Below the pieces are notes generated by a model. It saw only the letters and a list, made by a program, of their open reading frames with translations, was not told the origin of the DNA and ran no database searches. A DNA stretch of 64,000 nucleotides, taken from contig JAZNPF010000017.1 of the NCBI GenBank assembly GCA_045589495.1, positions 1 to 64,000 of the forward strand. Direction: 5' to 3'. The stretch is from SIG455 sp045589495. GTDB lineage: Bacteria > Bacillota > Clostridia > UMGS1810. Position numbers and translations under genes: made by a program. Within the stretch, counting starts at the first letter, position 1. Each line of letters opens with the position of its first letter. Of this stretch, positions 34,774 to 44,692 are shown piece after piece.

Positions 34774-36723
34774 ATGTTTAAAGTACATTCTAAATTTGAG
34801 CCTATGGGTGACCAGATTAAAGCAATTGACAGTCTGGTGCATGGAATAGAAAGCGGTCAGCGCGGACAGACACTTCTGGGCGTTACTGGTTCGGGTAAGA
34901 CTTTTACTATTGCCAAAACCATAGAACGTGTAAATAAACCCACACTTGTACTTGCTCATAATAAAACATTGGCTGCTCAACTTTGCAGCGAATTCAAAGA
35001 GTTTTTTCCTGAAAATGCAGTTGAGTATTTTGTATCGTACTATGATTATTATCAGCCTGAGGCATATATTCCGCATACGGATACGTATATAGAAAAAGAT
35101 GCATCAATAAATGATGAAATAGATAAACTCCGTCACAGTGCCACTGCATCTTTGCTTGAACGCAGAGATGTCATCATTGTGGCAAGTGTTTCGTGCATTT
35201 ACGGTCTTGGTGACCCTGAGGATTATAAAGACCTTATTATATCTTTGCGTGTCGGTATGGAAATTGACAGGGACGAACTTTTAAAACGGCTTGTGGCTAT
35301 TCAGTATGAGCGCAACGATATTGCATTTACACGCGGAACTTTCCGTGTGCGTGGCGAAGTTGTTGAAATATTTCCTGCAAGTACGAATGAAAAAGCCATC
35401 CGTGTAGAATTTTTTGGTGACGAAATAGAGCGCATAAGTGAAATAGACATTATTACGGGCGAAATACTTTTATACAGAACATATACGGCGATATTCCCTG
35501 CATCGCACTATGTAACAACATCAAAAAAGATGGAGAATGCCATAAAGGAAATTGAAAGAGAACTTTACGAGCGTTGTGAAGAACTTAAAAGTCAGGAAAA
35601 ACTTTTAGAGGCGCAACGGCTTATGCAAAGAACATCTTATGATATTGAAATGATGCGTGAAATAGGATTCTGTCAGGGTATAGAAAATTATTCAAGAATA
35701 ATAAGCGGCAGAGCACCGGGGAGTGCACCGTTTACTCTTATGGACTTCTTTCCTGATGATTTTCTGTTGGTTATAGATGAATCTCACGTAACAGTTCCTC
35801 AGGTACGAGCAATGTATGCGGGCGACCGCTCACGAAAAGAATCACTTGTAGATTACGGATTTCGTCTTCCGTCTGCGTTTGATAACAGACCGCTTAAATT
35901 TGAAGAATTTGAAAACAAAATAAATCAGGTCGTGTTTGTAAGTGCTACTCCTGCAGATTATGAAAAGCAGCACTCAACTTCTGTTGCTGAGCAGGTTATC
36001 CGCCCGACCGGACTTGTTGATCCGCAGATAGAAGTCCGTCCGATAAAAGGACAGATAGACGATCTGATTGGTGAGATAAACGGTGTTGTAGAAAAAGGCA
36101 ACCGTGTACTTGTTACAACGCTTACAAAGAAAATGTCTGAAAGCCTTACGGATTATTTGCGTGATGCCGGAATAAAGGTACGATATCTTCACTCCGATGT
36201 TAAAACTGTTGAACGTATGGAGATAGTGAGAGATTTGCGTCTTGGAGTGTTTGATGTACTTATTGGTATCAATCTTTTAAGAGAAGGTCTTGATATTCCG
36301 GAAGTATCTCTAATAGCAATCCTTGATGCTGATAAAGAAGGTTTTTTGCGTAGTGAAACATCGCTTATACAGACTATAGGCCGTGCTGCACGTAATGTTG
36401 ACGGACGTGTTATTATGTATGCCGACACCATCACCGGTTCAATGCAACGTGCTATTGACGAAACTGACAGGCGTCGTGATATACAGATTAAATATAACGA
36501 ACAAAATGGAATTATACCAAAAACAATTATTAAAGATGTTCATGAGATTATACAGACATATCATCTTGAAGAAGACGAGCCGCAAAAAGGAGAGCAGGCA
36601 CTTACAAATGACGAAAGAATACTTGCTCTTACCGCTATGATGAACGAGGCGGCACTGCGTCTTGAATTTGAGCAGGCGGCTAAATACAGAGATGAAATAA
36701 ACAGACTGAAAAAGCAAAAATAA
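34774..36723 (+). CDS. uvrB: Excinuclease ABC subunit B
   Basis: 649 residues. Walker A GVTGSGKT at ~36-43, the beta-hairpin segment SYYDYYQPEAYIP, helicase motifs (DESHVTVPQ, GLDIPEVSLIAILDADKEGFLR, TIGRAARN) and the C-terminal UVR domain (ALRLEFEQAAKYRDEINRL) that contacts UvrC. It verifies damage after delivery by UvrA in nucleotide-excision repair. The start at 34774 follows AAAGGATG. Confidence 0.97.
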   Translation: MFKVHSKFEPMGDQIKAIDSLVHGIESGQRGQTLLGVTGSGKTFTIAKTIERVNKPTLVLAHNKTLAAQLCSEFKEFFPENAVEYFVSYYDYYQPEAYIPHTDTYIEKDASINDEIDKLRHSATASLLERRDVIIVASVSCIYGLGDPEDYKDLIISLRVGMEIDRDELLKRLVAIQYERNDIAFTRGTFRVRGEVVEIFPASTNEKAIRVEFFGDEIERISEIDIITGEILLYRTYTAIFPASHYVTTSKKMENAIKEIERELYERCEELKSQEKLLEAQRLMQRTSYDIEMMREIGFCQGIENYSRIISGRAPGSAPFTLMDFFPDDFLLVIDESHVTVPQVRAMYAGDRSRKESLVDYGFRLPSAFDNRPLKFEEFENKINQVVFVSATPADYEKQHSTSVAEQVIRPTGLVDPQIEVRPIKGQIDDLIGEINGVVEKGNRVLVTTLTKKMSESLTDYLRDAGIKVRYLHSDVKTVERMEIVRDLRLGVFDVLIGINLLREGLDIPEVSLIAILDADKEGFLRSETSLIQTIGRAARNVDGRVIMYADTITGSMQRAIDETDRRRDIQIKYNEQNGIIPKTIIKDVHEIIQTYHLEEDEPQKGEQALTNDERILALTAMMNEAALRLEFEQAAKYRDEINRLKKQK

Positions 36724-36732
36724 GGTGATAAA

Positions 36733-39546
36733 ATGAAGAAAGAAAATATATTTATAAAAGGTGCCAGACAGCATAATCTTAAAAATATAGATGTAACTAT
36801 CCCCAGAGATAAATTTGTTGTACTGACGGGACTTTCAGGATCGGGCAAATCATCGCTTGCGTTTGATACTCTTTATGCTGAGGGACAACGCAGATACGTG
36901 GAATCCTTATCATCTTATGCGCGTATGTTTTTAGGGAATATGACAAAACCCGATGTTGATTATATAGAGGGCCTTTCACCTGCAATCAGCATAGAACAAA
37001 AGACAACGTCAAGAAATCCACGTTCAACTGTGGGTACTGTTACAGAAATCTATGACTATCTGCGTCTGCTGTACGCAAGGATAGGTATTCCGCATTGTCC
37101 GCAGTGCGGAAAAGAAATCCGTCAGCAAACCATTGACGAGATTGTTGACAGAGTGATGCAGTTTCCGCAGGGAACGAAAATACAGATTTTAGCACCTGTT
37201 ATACGTGACAAAAAAGGTGAGCACGTAAAAGTTTTGGAAGACGCACGTAAAAACGGATATGTGCGTGTACGTATAGATGGTAATATCCGTGAACTTTCAG
37301 AGGATATAAAACTTGCAAAAACACATCGCCATACAATAGAGGTTGTTATAGACAGACTCGTTATCAAAGAGGGCATAATATCGCGTATGACGGATTCTTT
37401 TGAAACTGCCCTGAATCTTGGCGACGGCCTTGCTGTTGTTGATGTTATAGACGGTGATGAAATAACGTTTAGCCGTAATTATGCATGTAAAGATTGCGGA
37501 ATCAGTATGGAAGAACTTTCACCGAGAATGTTTTCTTTTAACTCGCCTTTCGGTGCCTGCCCGCATTGTGACGGTCTTGGCACGCTTATGGAAATCGATC
37601 CCGAAATGGTACTTGAAGATACATCAAAATCTATTTTAGAGGGCGGAATAAACGTTTGCGGATGGAATAACGTTGCAGAGGAAGGCTCGTTTTCAAGGGC
37701 TTGGTTTGACTGCCTTTCAAAACACTACGGATTTTCTTTGAAAACACCTATTGATGAACTTCCTGACGGAATACTTGATAAAATACTTTACGGAACAGTT
37801 GAGCCTATAAAATTTGTATATAAGAATAAGACTGTACTTCAGCCATTTGAGGGACTTATAAATAATTTGTACCGCCGACATAAAGACTCTTTTTCGTCAT
37901 ATATGCGTGCGGAAATTGAGTCGCTTATGGGTAACAAACCCTGTCCTGAATGTGACGGAAAAAGACTGAAACCGGTTACATTAGGCGTTACTGTAGGTGG
38001 AAAAAACATATACGACGTTACCGAATTGAGTATACGTGAATGTCGTGACTTTTTTGAAAATTTAGAACTTACCGACAAGGAGAAACTTATTGCAGAGCAA
38101 GTTCTTAAAGAATTGCGTACGCGACTTGGTTTCTTGGTGGATGTAGGACTTGACTATCTTACACTTTCAAGAAGTGCAGGAACGTTATCCGGCGGTGAGG
38201 CGCAGCGTATACGTCTGGCAACGCAGATAGGCTCAAGCCTTATGGGAGTTATGTATATCCTTGATGAGCCCAGTATCGGTCTGCACCAGAGGGATAACGA
38301 TATGTTACTTAAAACGCTTAAAAATCTTCGTGATTTGGGCAATACCCTTATCGTTGTGGAGCACGATGAAGATACAATGTATGCCGCAGACCATATTATA
38401 GATATAGGTCCGGGTGCCGGTGTTCATGGGGGATATATTGTTGCCGAAGGTACAGCAGATGAAATTAAAAAATGTAAAGAAAGTATAACCGGTCAGTATT
38501 TGAGTGGTAAGAAAAAAATAGATATACCGGCTGAACGCCGTGAGGGTAATGGCAATTTTCTTAAAATTATCGGTGCAGCAGAGAATAATCTTAAAAACAT
38601 AGATGTAGAAATACCGCTTGGTAAATTTGTTGCGGTTACGGGGGTTTCCGGTTCTGGTAAATCATCACTTGTAAACGAAATCATTTATAAAAAACTTGCG
38701 GCAAAACTCAACCGTGCCAAAACAAAAGCCGGTAAACATAAAAAAATATATGGAATTGAACATCTTGATAAAGTTATAAATATAGACCAGTCACCTATAG
38801 GCAGAACGCCGCGTTCCAATCCGGCAACATATACAGGTGTATTTACTGATATACGTGAGGTTTTTGCCAATACAAACGAGGCGAAAATGCGCGGTTATAA
38901 AGCGGGACGTTTCAGTTTTAATGTAAGCGGCGGCAGATGCGAGGCTTGCTCGGGCGACGGTATAATAAAAATTGAAATGAACTTTTTGCCTGATGTATAC
39001 GTGCCTTGTGAAGTGTGCGGAGGAAAATGCTATAACCGTGAAACACTTGAGGTTAAATATAAAGGCAAAAACATTCACGATGTTCTTGAAATGACTGTGG
39101 AAGAGGGTGTTGAGTTTTTCAAAAATCACCCTAAAATCAAACGTAAACTGCAAACGCTTTATGATGTGGGGTTGGGATATATAAAAATCGGTCAGCCATC
39201 GACAACGCTTTCCGGTGGAGAAGCACAACGTGTCAAACTTGCCACCGAACTTTCACGTCGAAGTACCGGAAGAACAATGTATATACTTGATGAACCGACA
39301 ACCGGACTTCATATAGCAGATGTCCATAAACTTATTGAAGTCCTCAATATGTTGGCCGATGGTGGAAATACTGTTGTTGTTATTGAACATAATCTTGATG
39401 TTATAAAAGTTTCTGACCATATTATTGATTTGGGACCCGAGGGCGGAAGTTCCGGAGGCACTCTTATATGCAACGGAACACCGGAAGAAGTTGCGGAATG
39501 TAAAAAGTCATATACGGGCAAATATCTTAAAAAGATAATGAAATAA
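36733..39546 (+). CDS. uvrA: Excinuclease ABC subunit A
   Basis: 937 residues, full length. Two ABC ATPase halves: first Walker A GLSGSGKSSLAF and second GVSGSGKSSLV, each with LSGGEAQR signature and ILDEP Walker B. Zinc modules CPQCG...CKDCG...CPHCDG and CEACSGDG...CEVCGG are present, as is IDQSPIGRTPRSNPATY. The UvrA dimer scans DNA for bulky lesions. It lies 9 bp after uvrB with AAGGTGA. uvrC is not in the window. Confidence 0.98.
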   Translation: MKKENIFIKGARQHNLKNIDVTIPRDKFVVLTGLSGSGKSSLAFDTLYAEGQRRYVESLSSYARMFLGNMTKPDVDYIEGLSPAISIEQKTTSRNPRSTVGTVTEIYDYLRLLYARIGIPHCPQCGKEIRQQTIDEIVDRVMQFPQGTKIQILAPVIRDKKGEHVKVLEDARKNGYVRVRIDGNIRELSEDIKLAKTHRHTIEVVIDRLVIKEGIISRMTDSFETALNLGDGLAVVDVIDGDEITFSRNYACKDCGISMEELSPRMFSFNSPFGACPHCDGLGTLMEIDPEMVLEDTSKSILEGGINVCGWNNVAEEGSFSRAWFDCLSKHYGFSLKTPIDELPDGILDKILYGTVEPIKFVYKNKTVLQPFEGLINNLYRRHKDSFSSYMRAEIESLMGNKPCPECDGKRLKPVTLGVTVGGKNIYDVTELSIRECRDFFENLELTDKEKLIAEQVLKELRTRLGFLVDVGLDYLTLSRSAGTLSGGEAQRIRLATQIGSSLMGVMYILDEPSIGLHQRDNDMLLKTLKNLRDLGNTLIVVEHDEDTMYAADHIIDIGPGAGVHGGYIVAEGTADEIKKCKESITGQYLSGKKKIDIPAERREGNGNFLKIIGAAENNLKNIDVEIPLGKFVAVTGVSGSGKSSLVNEIIYKKLAAKLNRAKTKAGKHKKIYGIEHLDKVINIDQSPIGRTPRSNPATYTGVFTDIREVFANTNEAKMRGYKAGRFSFNVSGGRCEACSGDGIIKIEMNFLPDVYVPCEVCGGKCYNRETLEVKYKGKNIHDVLEMTVEEGVEFFKNHPKIKRKLQTLYDVGLGYIKIGQPSTTLSGGEAQRVKLATELSRRSTGRTMYILDEPTTGLHIADVHKLIEVLNMLADGGNTVVVIEHNLDVIKVSDHIIDLGPEGGSSGGTLICNGTPEEVAECKKSYTGKYLKKIMK

Positions 39547-39640
39547 TGAAAGATTTCACACAAAAACTTTCATATTTGCGGTTAAAATTTTGCAAAATGA
39601 CAATTTTTATCGAAAAATATGAAATTTTGTCAAAAAGTTC

Positions 39641-39669
39641 TTGCGTAATCTTTAATTGAGTAGTATAAT
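39641..39669 (+). promoter_or_regulatory. Promoter of gdhA
   Basis: TTGCGT (39641-39646), 17-bp spacer, TATAAT (39664-39669), 47 bp ahead of the start codon. Confidence 0.65.
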
Positions 39670-39716
39670 CTTGAATAGTATAGATTAGAAAAATATAAGA
39701 TGGGGGTAGAATTAAA

Positions 39717-41069
39717 ATGGCTATCAAAAATGAGTATCTCAAAAGAGTATACGAACAGGTGAAATCAAGAGATAAGAACGAACCAGAATTTCTTCAGACT
39801 GTAGAAGAAGTGTTCGAGTCTTTGGAACCTGTTATTGAAAAACATCCTGAATACGAGGCAGCAGGCCTTATGGAAAGACTTGTTGAACCCGAAAGAACAA
39901 TCATATTCCGTGTTCCGTGGGTAGATGACAATGGCAAAACTCAGGTTAACAGAGGTTTCCGTGTACAGTTCAACAGTGCAATCGGTCCTTACAAAGGCGG
40001 TTTGCGTTTCCATCCTTCAGTATATTTGGGAATTATTAAATTCCTTGGTTTTGAGCAGATATTTAAAAATTCACTTACAGGTTTGCCAATAGGCGGCGGT
40101 AAAGGCGGAAGTGACTTTGACCCAAGAGGTAAGAGTGACGGTGAAATAATGAGATTCTGCCAGAGTTTTATGACAGAACTTTCACGTCATATCGGTCCGC
40201 ACATTGACGTTCCTGCCGGTGACATCGGTGTTGGTGCAAGAGAGATCGGTTATCTTTTCGGTCAGTACAAAAGAATTTGTAACAATTTTGAAAACGCAGT
40301 TCTTACAGGAAAAGGCATTTCTTACGGTGGAAGTCTTATCCGTCCTGAAGCAACAGGTTTTGGCGCGGTATACTTCTGTGATGAGGTGCTGAAAGGATAC
40401 GGAGAGGATATCAAAGGCAAAACATTTGCAGTATCAGGCTTCGGTAACGTTGCATGGGGTGCAGTTTTGAAAATCAATGAACTTGGTGGTAAAGTGCTTA
40501 CGATTTCAGGTCCTGACGGATATGTTTATGATAAGGACGGTATAACAGCAGAAAAAGCAGCGTATATGCTTGAGATGCGTTCATCAGGACGTGACAAGGT
40601 TCAGGATTATGCTGATAAATTCGGTGCTGAATTCCACGCAGGTGAAAAACCCTGGGGTGTTAAAGCAGATGTTATTATGCCATGTGCTACTCAGAACGAA
40701 GTTCAGTTGGATGATGCTAAAAAGATTGTTGCAAACGGTGTGAAATATTACATAGAAGTTTCTAATATGCCTACAACCAACGAAGCTATTGAGTATTTAC
40801 GTGCAAACAATGTTGTAATCGCTCCTTCAAAAGCAGTTAATGCCGGCGGTGTTGCGGTTTCTGCTCTTGAAATGAGCCAGAACAGTGAACGTCTTGCATG
40901 GACGGCAGAAGAAGTCGATGAAAAACTTCACCAGATTATGGTGAACATCTATAATGCTGCAAACAATGCTGCTAAAGAGTACGGAATGGAAGGCAATCTT
41001 ATTGCAGGTGCTAACATTGCAGGCTTTGCAAAAGTTGCAGAAGCAATGATGGCACAGGGTATTATCTGA
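39717..41069 (+). CDS. gdhA: Glutamate dehydrogenase, hexameric (NADP type likely)
   Basis: 450 residues, the length of the hexameric class. PIGGGKGGSDFDPRGKSD contains the glutamate-binding and catalytic lysines; PAGDIGVGAREIG and the Rossmann motif FAVSGFGNVAWGA follow, with VNAGGVAVSALEMSQN at the C-terminus. It interconverts glutamate and 2-oxoglutarate plus ammonia. Class and length favour NADP and an assimilatory role. GGGGG is the ribosome-binding site. It is followed by a strong terminator, so it is a single-gene unit. Confidence 0.95.
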   Translation: MAIKNEYLKRVYEQVKSRDKNEPEFLQTVEEVFESLEPVIEKHPEYEAAGLMERLVEPERTIIFRVPWVDDNGKTQVNRGFRVQFNSAIGPYKGGLRFHPSVYLGIIKFLGFEQIFKNSLTGLPIGGGKGGSDFDPRGKSDGEIMRFCQSFMTELSRHIGPHIDVPAGDIGVGAREIGYLFGQYKRICNNFENAVLTGKGISYGGSLIRPEATGFGAVYFCDEVLKGYGEDIKGKTFAVSGFGNVAWGAVLKINELGGKVLTISGPDGYVYDKDGITAEKAAYMLEMRSSGRDKVQDYADKFGAEFHAGEKPWGVKADVIMPCATQNEVQLDDAKKIVANGVKYYIEVSNMPTTNEAIEYLRANNVVIAPSKAVNAGGVAVSALEMSQNSERLAWTAEEVDEKLHQIMVNIYNAANNAAKEYGMEGNLIAGANIAGFAKVAEAMMAQGII

Positions 41070-41079
41070 TTATACATAA

Positions 41080-41125
41080 AAATCAAAAATGCTGAACGAT
41101 ATAACGTTCGGCATTTTTGATTTTC
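41080..41125 (+). terminator. Terminator of gdhA
   Basis: 20-bp stem with one G-U pair (AAAATCAAAAATGCTGAACG on the left), 6-nt loop, T-rich right arm. Confidence 0.9.
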
Positions 41126-41136
41126 TAATGGTTGGT

Positions 41137-41165
41137 TTGACATTATCTGGGATTTATGGTATGAT
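41137..41165 (+). promoter_or_regulatory. Promoter of the ATP-grasp/PLP operon
   Basis: TTGACA (41137-41142), 17-bp spacer, TATGAT (41160-41165), 38 bp ahead of the first gene and 11 bp after the gdhA terminator. Confidence 0.7.
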
Positions 41166-41203
41166 AAATTGCCAAGTTATATATTAAAGAGGTGACGTGT
41201 ATT

Positions 41204-42406
41204 ATGAAAAAAGTCTTGCTTTTAGGCGGTTCTATGTATATTTTGCCTGTAATTGATGCTGTTCATAAACTTGGATACTATGCAATTACATGTGATTATC
41301 TACCTGATAATATTGCACATAAATATTCAGATGAATACCACAATGTAAGTATTATAGATAAAGATGCGGTTCTTTCTCTTGCAGAAGAACTTAATGTTGA
41401 TGGTGTTATGTCTTTTGCGTGTGATCCCGGAGTCGAAACTGCGGCATACGTATGCGAAAAACTTGGACTTCCAACACATCCTTATAAATCAGTTGAAATT
41501 CTTCAAAATAAAGCCAAATTCCGGGAGTTTCTTGCAGAAAATGGATTTAATGTGCCTAAAGCAAAAGGATATTTCACTTGCGAAGATGCGGTTGAAGATG
41601 CATTTAACTTTAAATGGCCGGTTATTGTTAAGCCAACTGATTCGGCAGGCAGTAAAGGGGTAACTAAAGTAAATGGCATAGAACAGTTACCGGATGCAGC
41701 AAATTATGCAATGAGTTTTTCAAAAACAAAAAGTTTCATTGTTGAAGAATTTATTGAAAAACAAGGATGTTCTTCTGATTCCGACAGTTTTTCAATAGAC
41801 GGTAAACTTGTGTATTGCTCTTTTAGTGATCAGAGATTTGATTTGGAATCTGCTAATCCATACACTCCCTCTGCATATAGTTGGCCTTCAAAAATGCCTG
41901 ATATATATAAAAATGAATTACGTAGTGAACTTCAAAGGCTGTTCACATTACTAAATCTAAAAACTTCTTTGTTTAATATTGAAACAAGATTAGGAACAGA
42001 CGGAAAACCGTATATTATGGAAGTTTCTCCAAGAGGGGGAGGTAACAGACTTTCTGAGGTTTTAAGTTTGGCAAGCGGAGTAGATTTAATAACCAATTCT
42101 GTCAGAGCTGCAGTAGGAGATGAAATTGTAGGTGTTGATTCGGATCCGGTTTATAATGGCGTATGGGCAGAAATAATTTTACACAGTGATGTTGACGGAG
42201 TTTATGATAAATTAGAAATTGAGCCTGAATTCGAAGAAAAATATATAGTGGAGAAACAAATCTGGGTAAAACCGGGAGATGAAATTCACAAATTTACAGG
42301 AGCAAATTTTGCGGTTGGAACTTTGATTTTAAAATTTGACAATCAAGATGAAATGGAATTTTATATGGATAAAATAAGTGAATATGTTAGGATTGTTGCA
42401 AAATGA
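41204..42406 (+). CDS. ATP-grasp ligase (first of two in the operon)
   Basis: 400 residues. Residues ~1-95 form the pre-ATP-grasp domain (VLLLGGSMYILPVIDAVHKLG). The nucleotide loop is IVKPTDSAGSKGV (141-153), followed by VEEFIE (180-185); the metal-binding acids are E260 (NIETR) and E273 (MEVSPRGGGNR). The family joins a carboxylate, through an acyl phosphate, to an amine or thiol. A carboxylate-amine ligase of the carbamoyl-phosphate-synthase-like group is the best reading; the substrate is unknown. Its last bases overlap the next gene by 4 bp (ATGA). ATG 41204 follows GAGGTG. Confidence 0.88.
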   Translation: MKKVLLLGGSMYILPVIDAVHKLGYYAITCDYLPDNIAHKYSDEYHNVSIIDKDAVLSLAEELNVDGVMSFACDPGVETAAYVCEKLGLPTHPYKSVEILQNKAKFREFLAENGFNVPKAKGYFTCEDAVEDAFNFKWPVIVKPTDSAGSKGVTKVNGIEQLPDAANYAMSFSKTKSFIVEEFIEKQGCSSDSDSFSIDGKLVYCSFSDQRFDLESANPYTPSAYSWPSKMPDIYKNELRSELQRLFTLLNLKTSLFNIETRLGTDGKPYIMEVSPRGGGNRLSEVLSLASGVDLITNSVRAAVGDEIVGVDSDPVYNGVWAEIILHSDVDGVYDKLEIEPEFEEKYIVEKQIWVKPGDEIHKFTGANFAVGTLILKFDNQDEMEFYMDKISEYVRIVAK

Positions 42407-43347
42407 AAGAAATAGGCGGATATTTTGAACTGGAAAGATTTGCTGATAATGAATATTATAAAGATGGAATTGCCTTTAATACGGCCAGAAATGCATTTGT
42501 TTTTCTTGTAAAATCAAAAAATATATCAAAAGTTTATTTGCCTTATTATTTGTGTGATTCTGTTTATAAAGTTTGTGAAAGAGAAAACATAGATTATGAA
42601 TTCTATCATATTGATAAAGACTTTATGCCTTTGTTTGAAAAACCTTTAAACGTCAGCGAATATTTGTATATTGTTAATTTTTTTGGACAGATAAGTAATG
42701 AAAAAGTCAAATGTTTGAAAAAGAAATTCAAAAACATCATTTTCGACAATGTTCAGGCATTTTTTGATTCTCCGGTTGCCGGTGTTGATACAATATATTC
42801 GTGCCGTAAGTTTTTTGGTGTTCCGGATGGCGCTTATCTTATAAGTGACATAGAAAAAGATGCGAAATATGAAACTGACGTGTCATTTAACCGTATGAAA
42901 CACCTTTTGGGAAGATTTGAATGTAAAAGTGCTACGGAATATTATGAAGATTTTTGTTTAAACGATGAAATGTTTGAAAAACTTCCTGTTATGTATATGT
43001 CGAAATTAACTCATAACATCTTGGGTGCTGTTGATTATGATGAGGTTATGAAGAAACGCAATAATAATTGGAATGTTTTAAATAATGAATTATCAAAGTT
43101 CAATAAGTTGTCTTTGATTAAACCTGATGGTCCGTATATGTATCCGTACTATTGCAAGAACGGGGCGGAAATCAGAAAGAAATTGATTTCTAAAAAGATT
43201 TTTGTTCCGGTTCTATGGCCGAATGTAATGAAATTTAAAGATTGTGAACTTGAAAAAGATTATGCTGATAATATATTGCCGTTGCCTATTGACCAGAGAT
43301 ATGACGAGAGTGATATGAACGCAATCATAAACGAATTAAAAATATAA
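42403..43347 (+). CDS. DegT/DnrJ/EryC1-like PLP-dependent enzyme
   Basis: 314 residues, shorter than usual sugar aminotransferases (~370-400). IAFNTARNAFVFLV resembles the family's N-terminal SGR/T-A block. D115-N-V-Q118 matches the PLP-contact DxxQ motif, and K136 in SCRKFFGVPDGAYL is placed like the Schiff-base lysine (K-x2-G-x3-G). Fold type I is a confident inference, amino-transfer itself less so, since the active site is divergent. The substrate may be a sugar or amino-acid-like ketone. Coupled by a 4-bp overlap to the ATP-grasp gene upstream; the next gene begins 13 bp later. Confidence 0.78.
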   Translation: MKEIGGYFELERFADNEYYKDGIAFNTARNAFVFLVKSKNISKVYLPYYLCDSVYKVCERENIDYEFYHIDKDFMPLFEKPLNVSEYLYIVNFFGQISNEKVKCLKKKFKNIIFDNVQAFFDSPVAGVDTIYSCRKFFGVPDGAYLISDIEKDAKYETDVSFNRMKHLLGRFECKSATEYYEDFCLNDEMFEKLPVMYMSKLTHNILGAVDYDEVMKKRNNNWNVLNNELSKFNKLSLIKPDGPYMYPYYCKNGAEIRKKLISKKIFVPVLWPNVMKFKDCELEKDYADNILPLPIDQRYDESDMNAIINELKI

Positions 43348-43360
43348 AGGATGATGTTAA

Positions 43361-44671
43361 ATGTACGAAAATCTAAAAGGTAAAACTCTGCTGGTTATGG
43401 ACAGAACCTCCTTGGCAGCATGTGCTGTAATAAGAGCAAAGGAAATGGGAATAAAAACGGTTGTGGCTAATTTTTATAAAACCGAAGATTCGCCGTCGAA
43501 ACAAGTTGCAGATGTTGCTGTTGATATAGACATTTCTGATACTGATGCAATGCTTGAACTTATTAAAAAATATAAAATTGACGGCATTTTTGTCGGTTGG
43601 ACAGATTCTCACCTTCCTTTTTATGCTGATATCTGTAAAAAGGCTGGATTGCCATGTTGCGGAACAGAGGAACAGTTTGATATTTTATCCAATGATAAAA
43701 ACAGATTTAAGGAAAAATGTATAGAATATGGTGTTCCTACACCTGAAGTTTTTAAAATCGACATTGATTTTAAAAGAGAGGATCTGGATAAAATCGTATA
43801 TCCTGTAATGGTAAAACCGGCTGACGGAAGCGGCGGTCGAGGAATTATGAAATGTAATAATGAAGAAGAATTGAAAGCACATTATAAATATTTATATGAA
43901 ACATCTGATTCTAAAAAAATAGTCTGCGAAAGATATATGAGCAGTGAAAATGAAATATTTATACACTATACAGTGCAGAATGGGTATTGTAGTTTATCGT
44001 CATCATTTTTGAAATATAAGGTTGATTCTGAAAAAACAAAAGCCGCATCTTGTTTGTTTCATATGTTTTCGCCAAAATTTTTAGAAGAATATAAGCGTGA
44101 CACTGAACCAAATGTGATCAAAATGATTAACGCTCTGGGAATAAAATACGGAAATCTTATGTTTCAGGGATTTGAAGATAACGGAAAACTTTATTTTCAT
44201 GAATCTGGCTTGAGAATGGGCGGAGAACAGTTTTATATTTTTGCAGAACGCTTAAACGGAATAAGTTCACTTGAACTGATGATTGAATTTGCTTTAACGG
44301 GAAAGATGACGTTGTATAACGCCAAAGAACAGGATAATTATAATTTCAGTAAATATTGCTGTAATTATTATATCCCGTTGAAGTCGGGAAAAATAGCATC
44401 AATTGAAGGTCTTGATGAGATTAACAGTATGCCGGAAGTACTTCAGAATCGCCAGTTTAAATTTGTTGGTGATGAAATATCTTCAACGAGTTCTTTGGAC
44501 AGAGTTATTTTCAGAATTCATGTCATGGACGATACTAAAGAAAAATTTGCATCTACTTTATGCAAAATCAGTGATACAATTAAAATTATAGATGAAAACG
44601 GCAATGATATGCAATTACAGAAGTTAGAATATGAATCTGTAATGGAAATGATAAATGATGCTTGGGCTTAA
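43361..44671 (+). CDS. ATP-grasp ligase (second in the operon)
   Basis: 436 residues. The N-terminal domain (TLLVMDRTSLAACAVIRAKEMG) precedes the ATP-grasp core: VKPADGSGGRGI (151-162), CERYMSSENE (189-198) and the metal site FHESGLRMGGEQ (279-290) with E281 and R285. It is only distantly like the first ATP-grasp protein; the position that is usually the first metal acid reads MFQGFED. The C-terminal ~120 residues resemble the rudiment-hybrid region of carboxylase-like ligases. It probably adds a second building block in the same pathway. ATG with a weak GGATG site. Confidence 0.85.
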   Translation: MYENLKGKTLLVMDRTSLAACAVIRAKEMGIKTVVANFYKTEDSPSKQVADVAVDIDISDTDAMLELIKKYKIDGIFVGWTDSHLPFYADICKKAGLPCCGTEEQFDILSNDKNRFKEKCIEYGVPTPEVFKIDIDFKREDLDKIVYPVMVKPADGSGGRGIMKCNNEEELKAHYKYLYETSDSKKIVCERYMSSENEIFIHYTVQNGYCSLSSSFLKYKVDSEKTKAASCLFHMFSPKFLEEYKRDTEPNVIKMINALGIKYGNLMFQGFEDNGKLYFHESGLRMGGEQFYIFAERLNGISSLELMIEFALTGKMTLYNAKEQDNYNFSKYCCNYYIPLKSGKIASIEGLDEINSMPEVLQNRQFKFVGDEISSTSSLDRVIFRIHVMDDTKEKFASTLCKISDTIKIIDENGNDMQLQKLEYESVMEMINDAWA

Positions 44672-44692
44672 AGACAAAAGGGAAATAGAGTT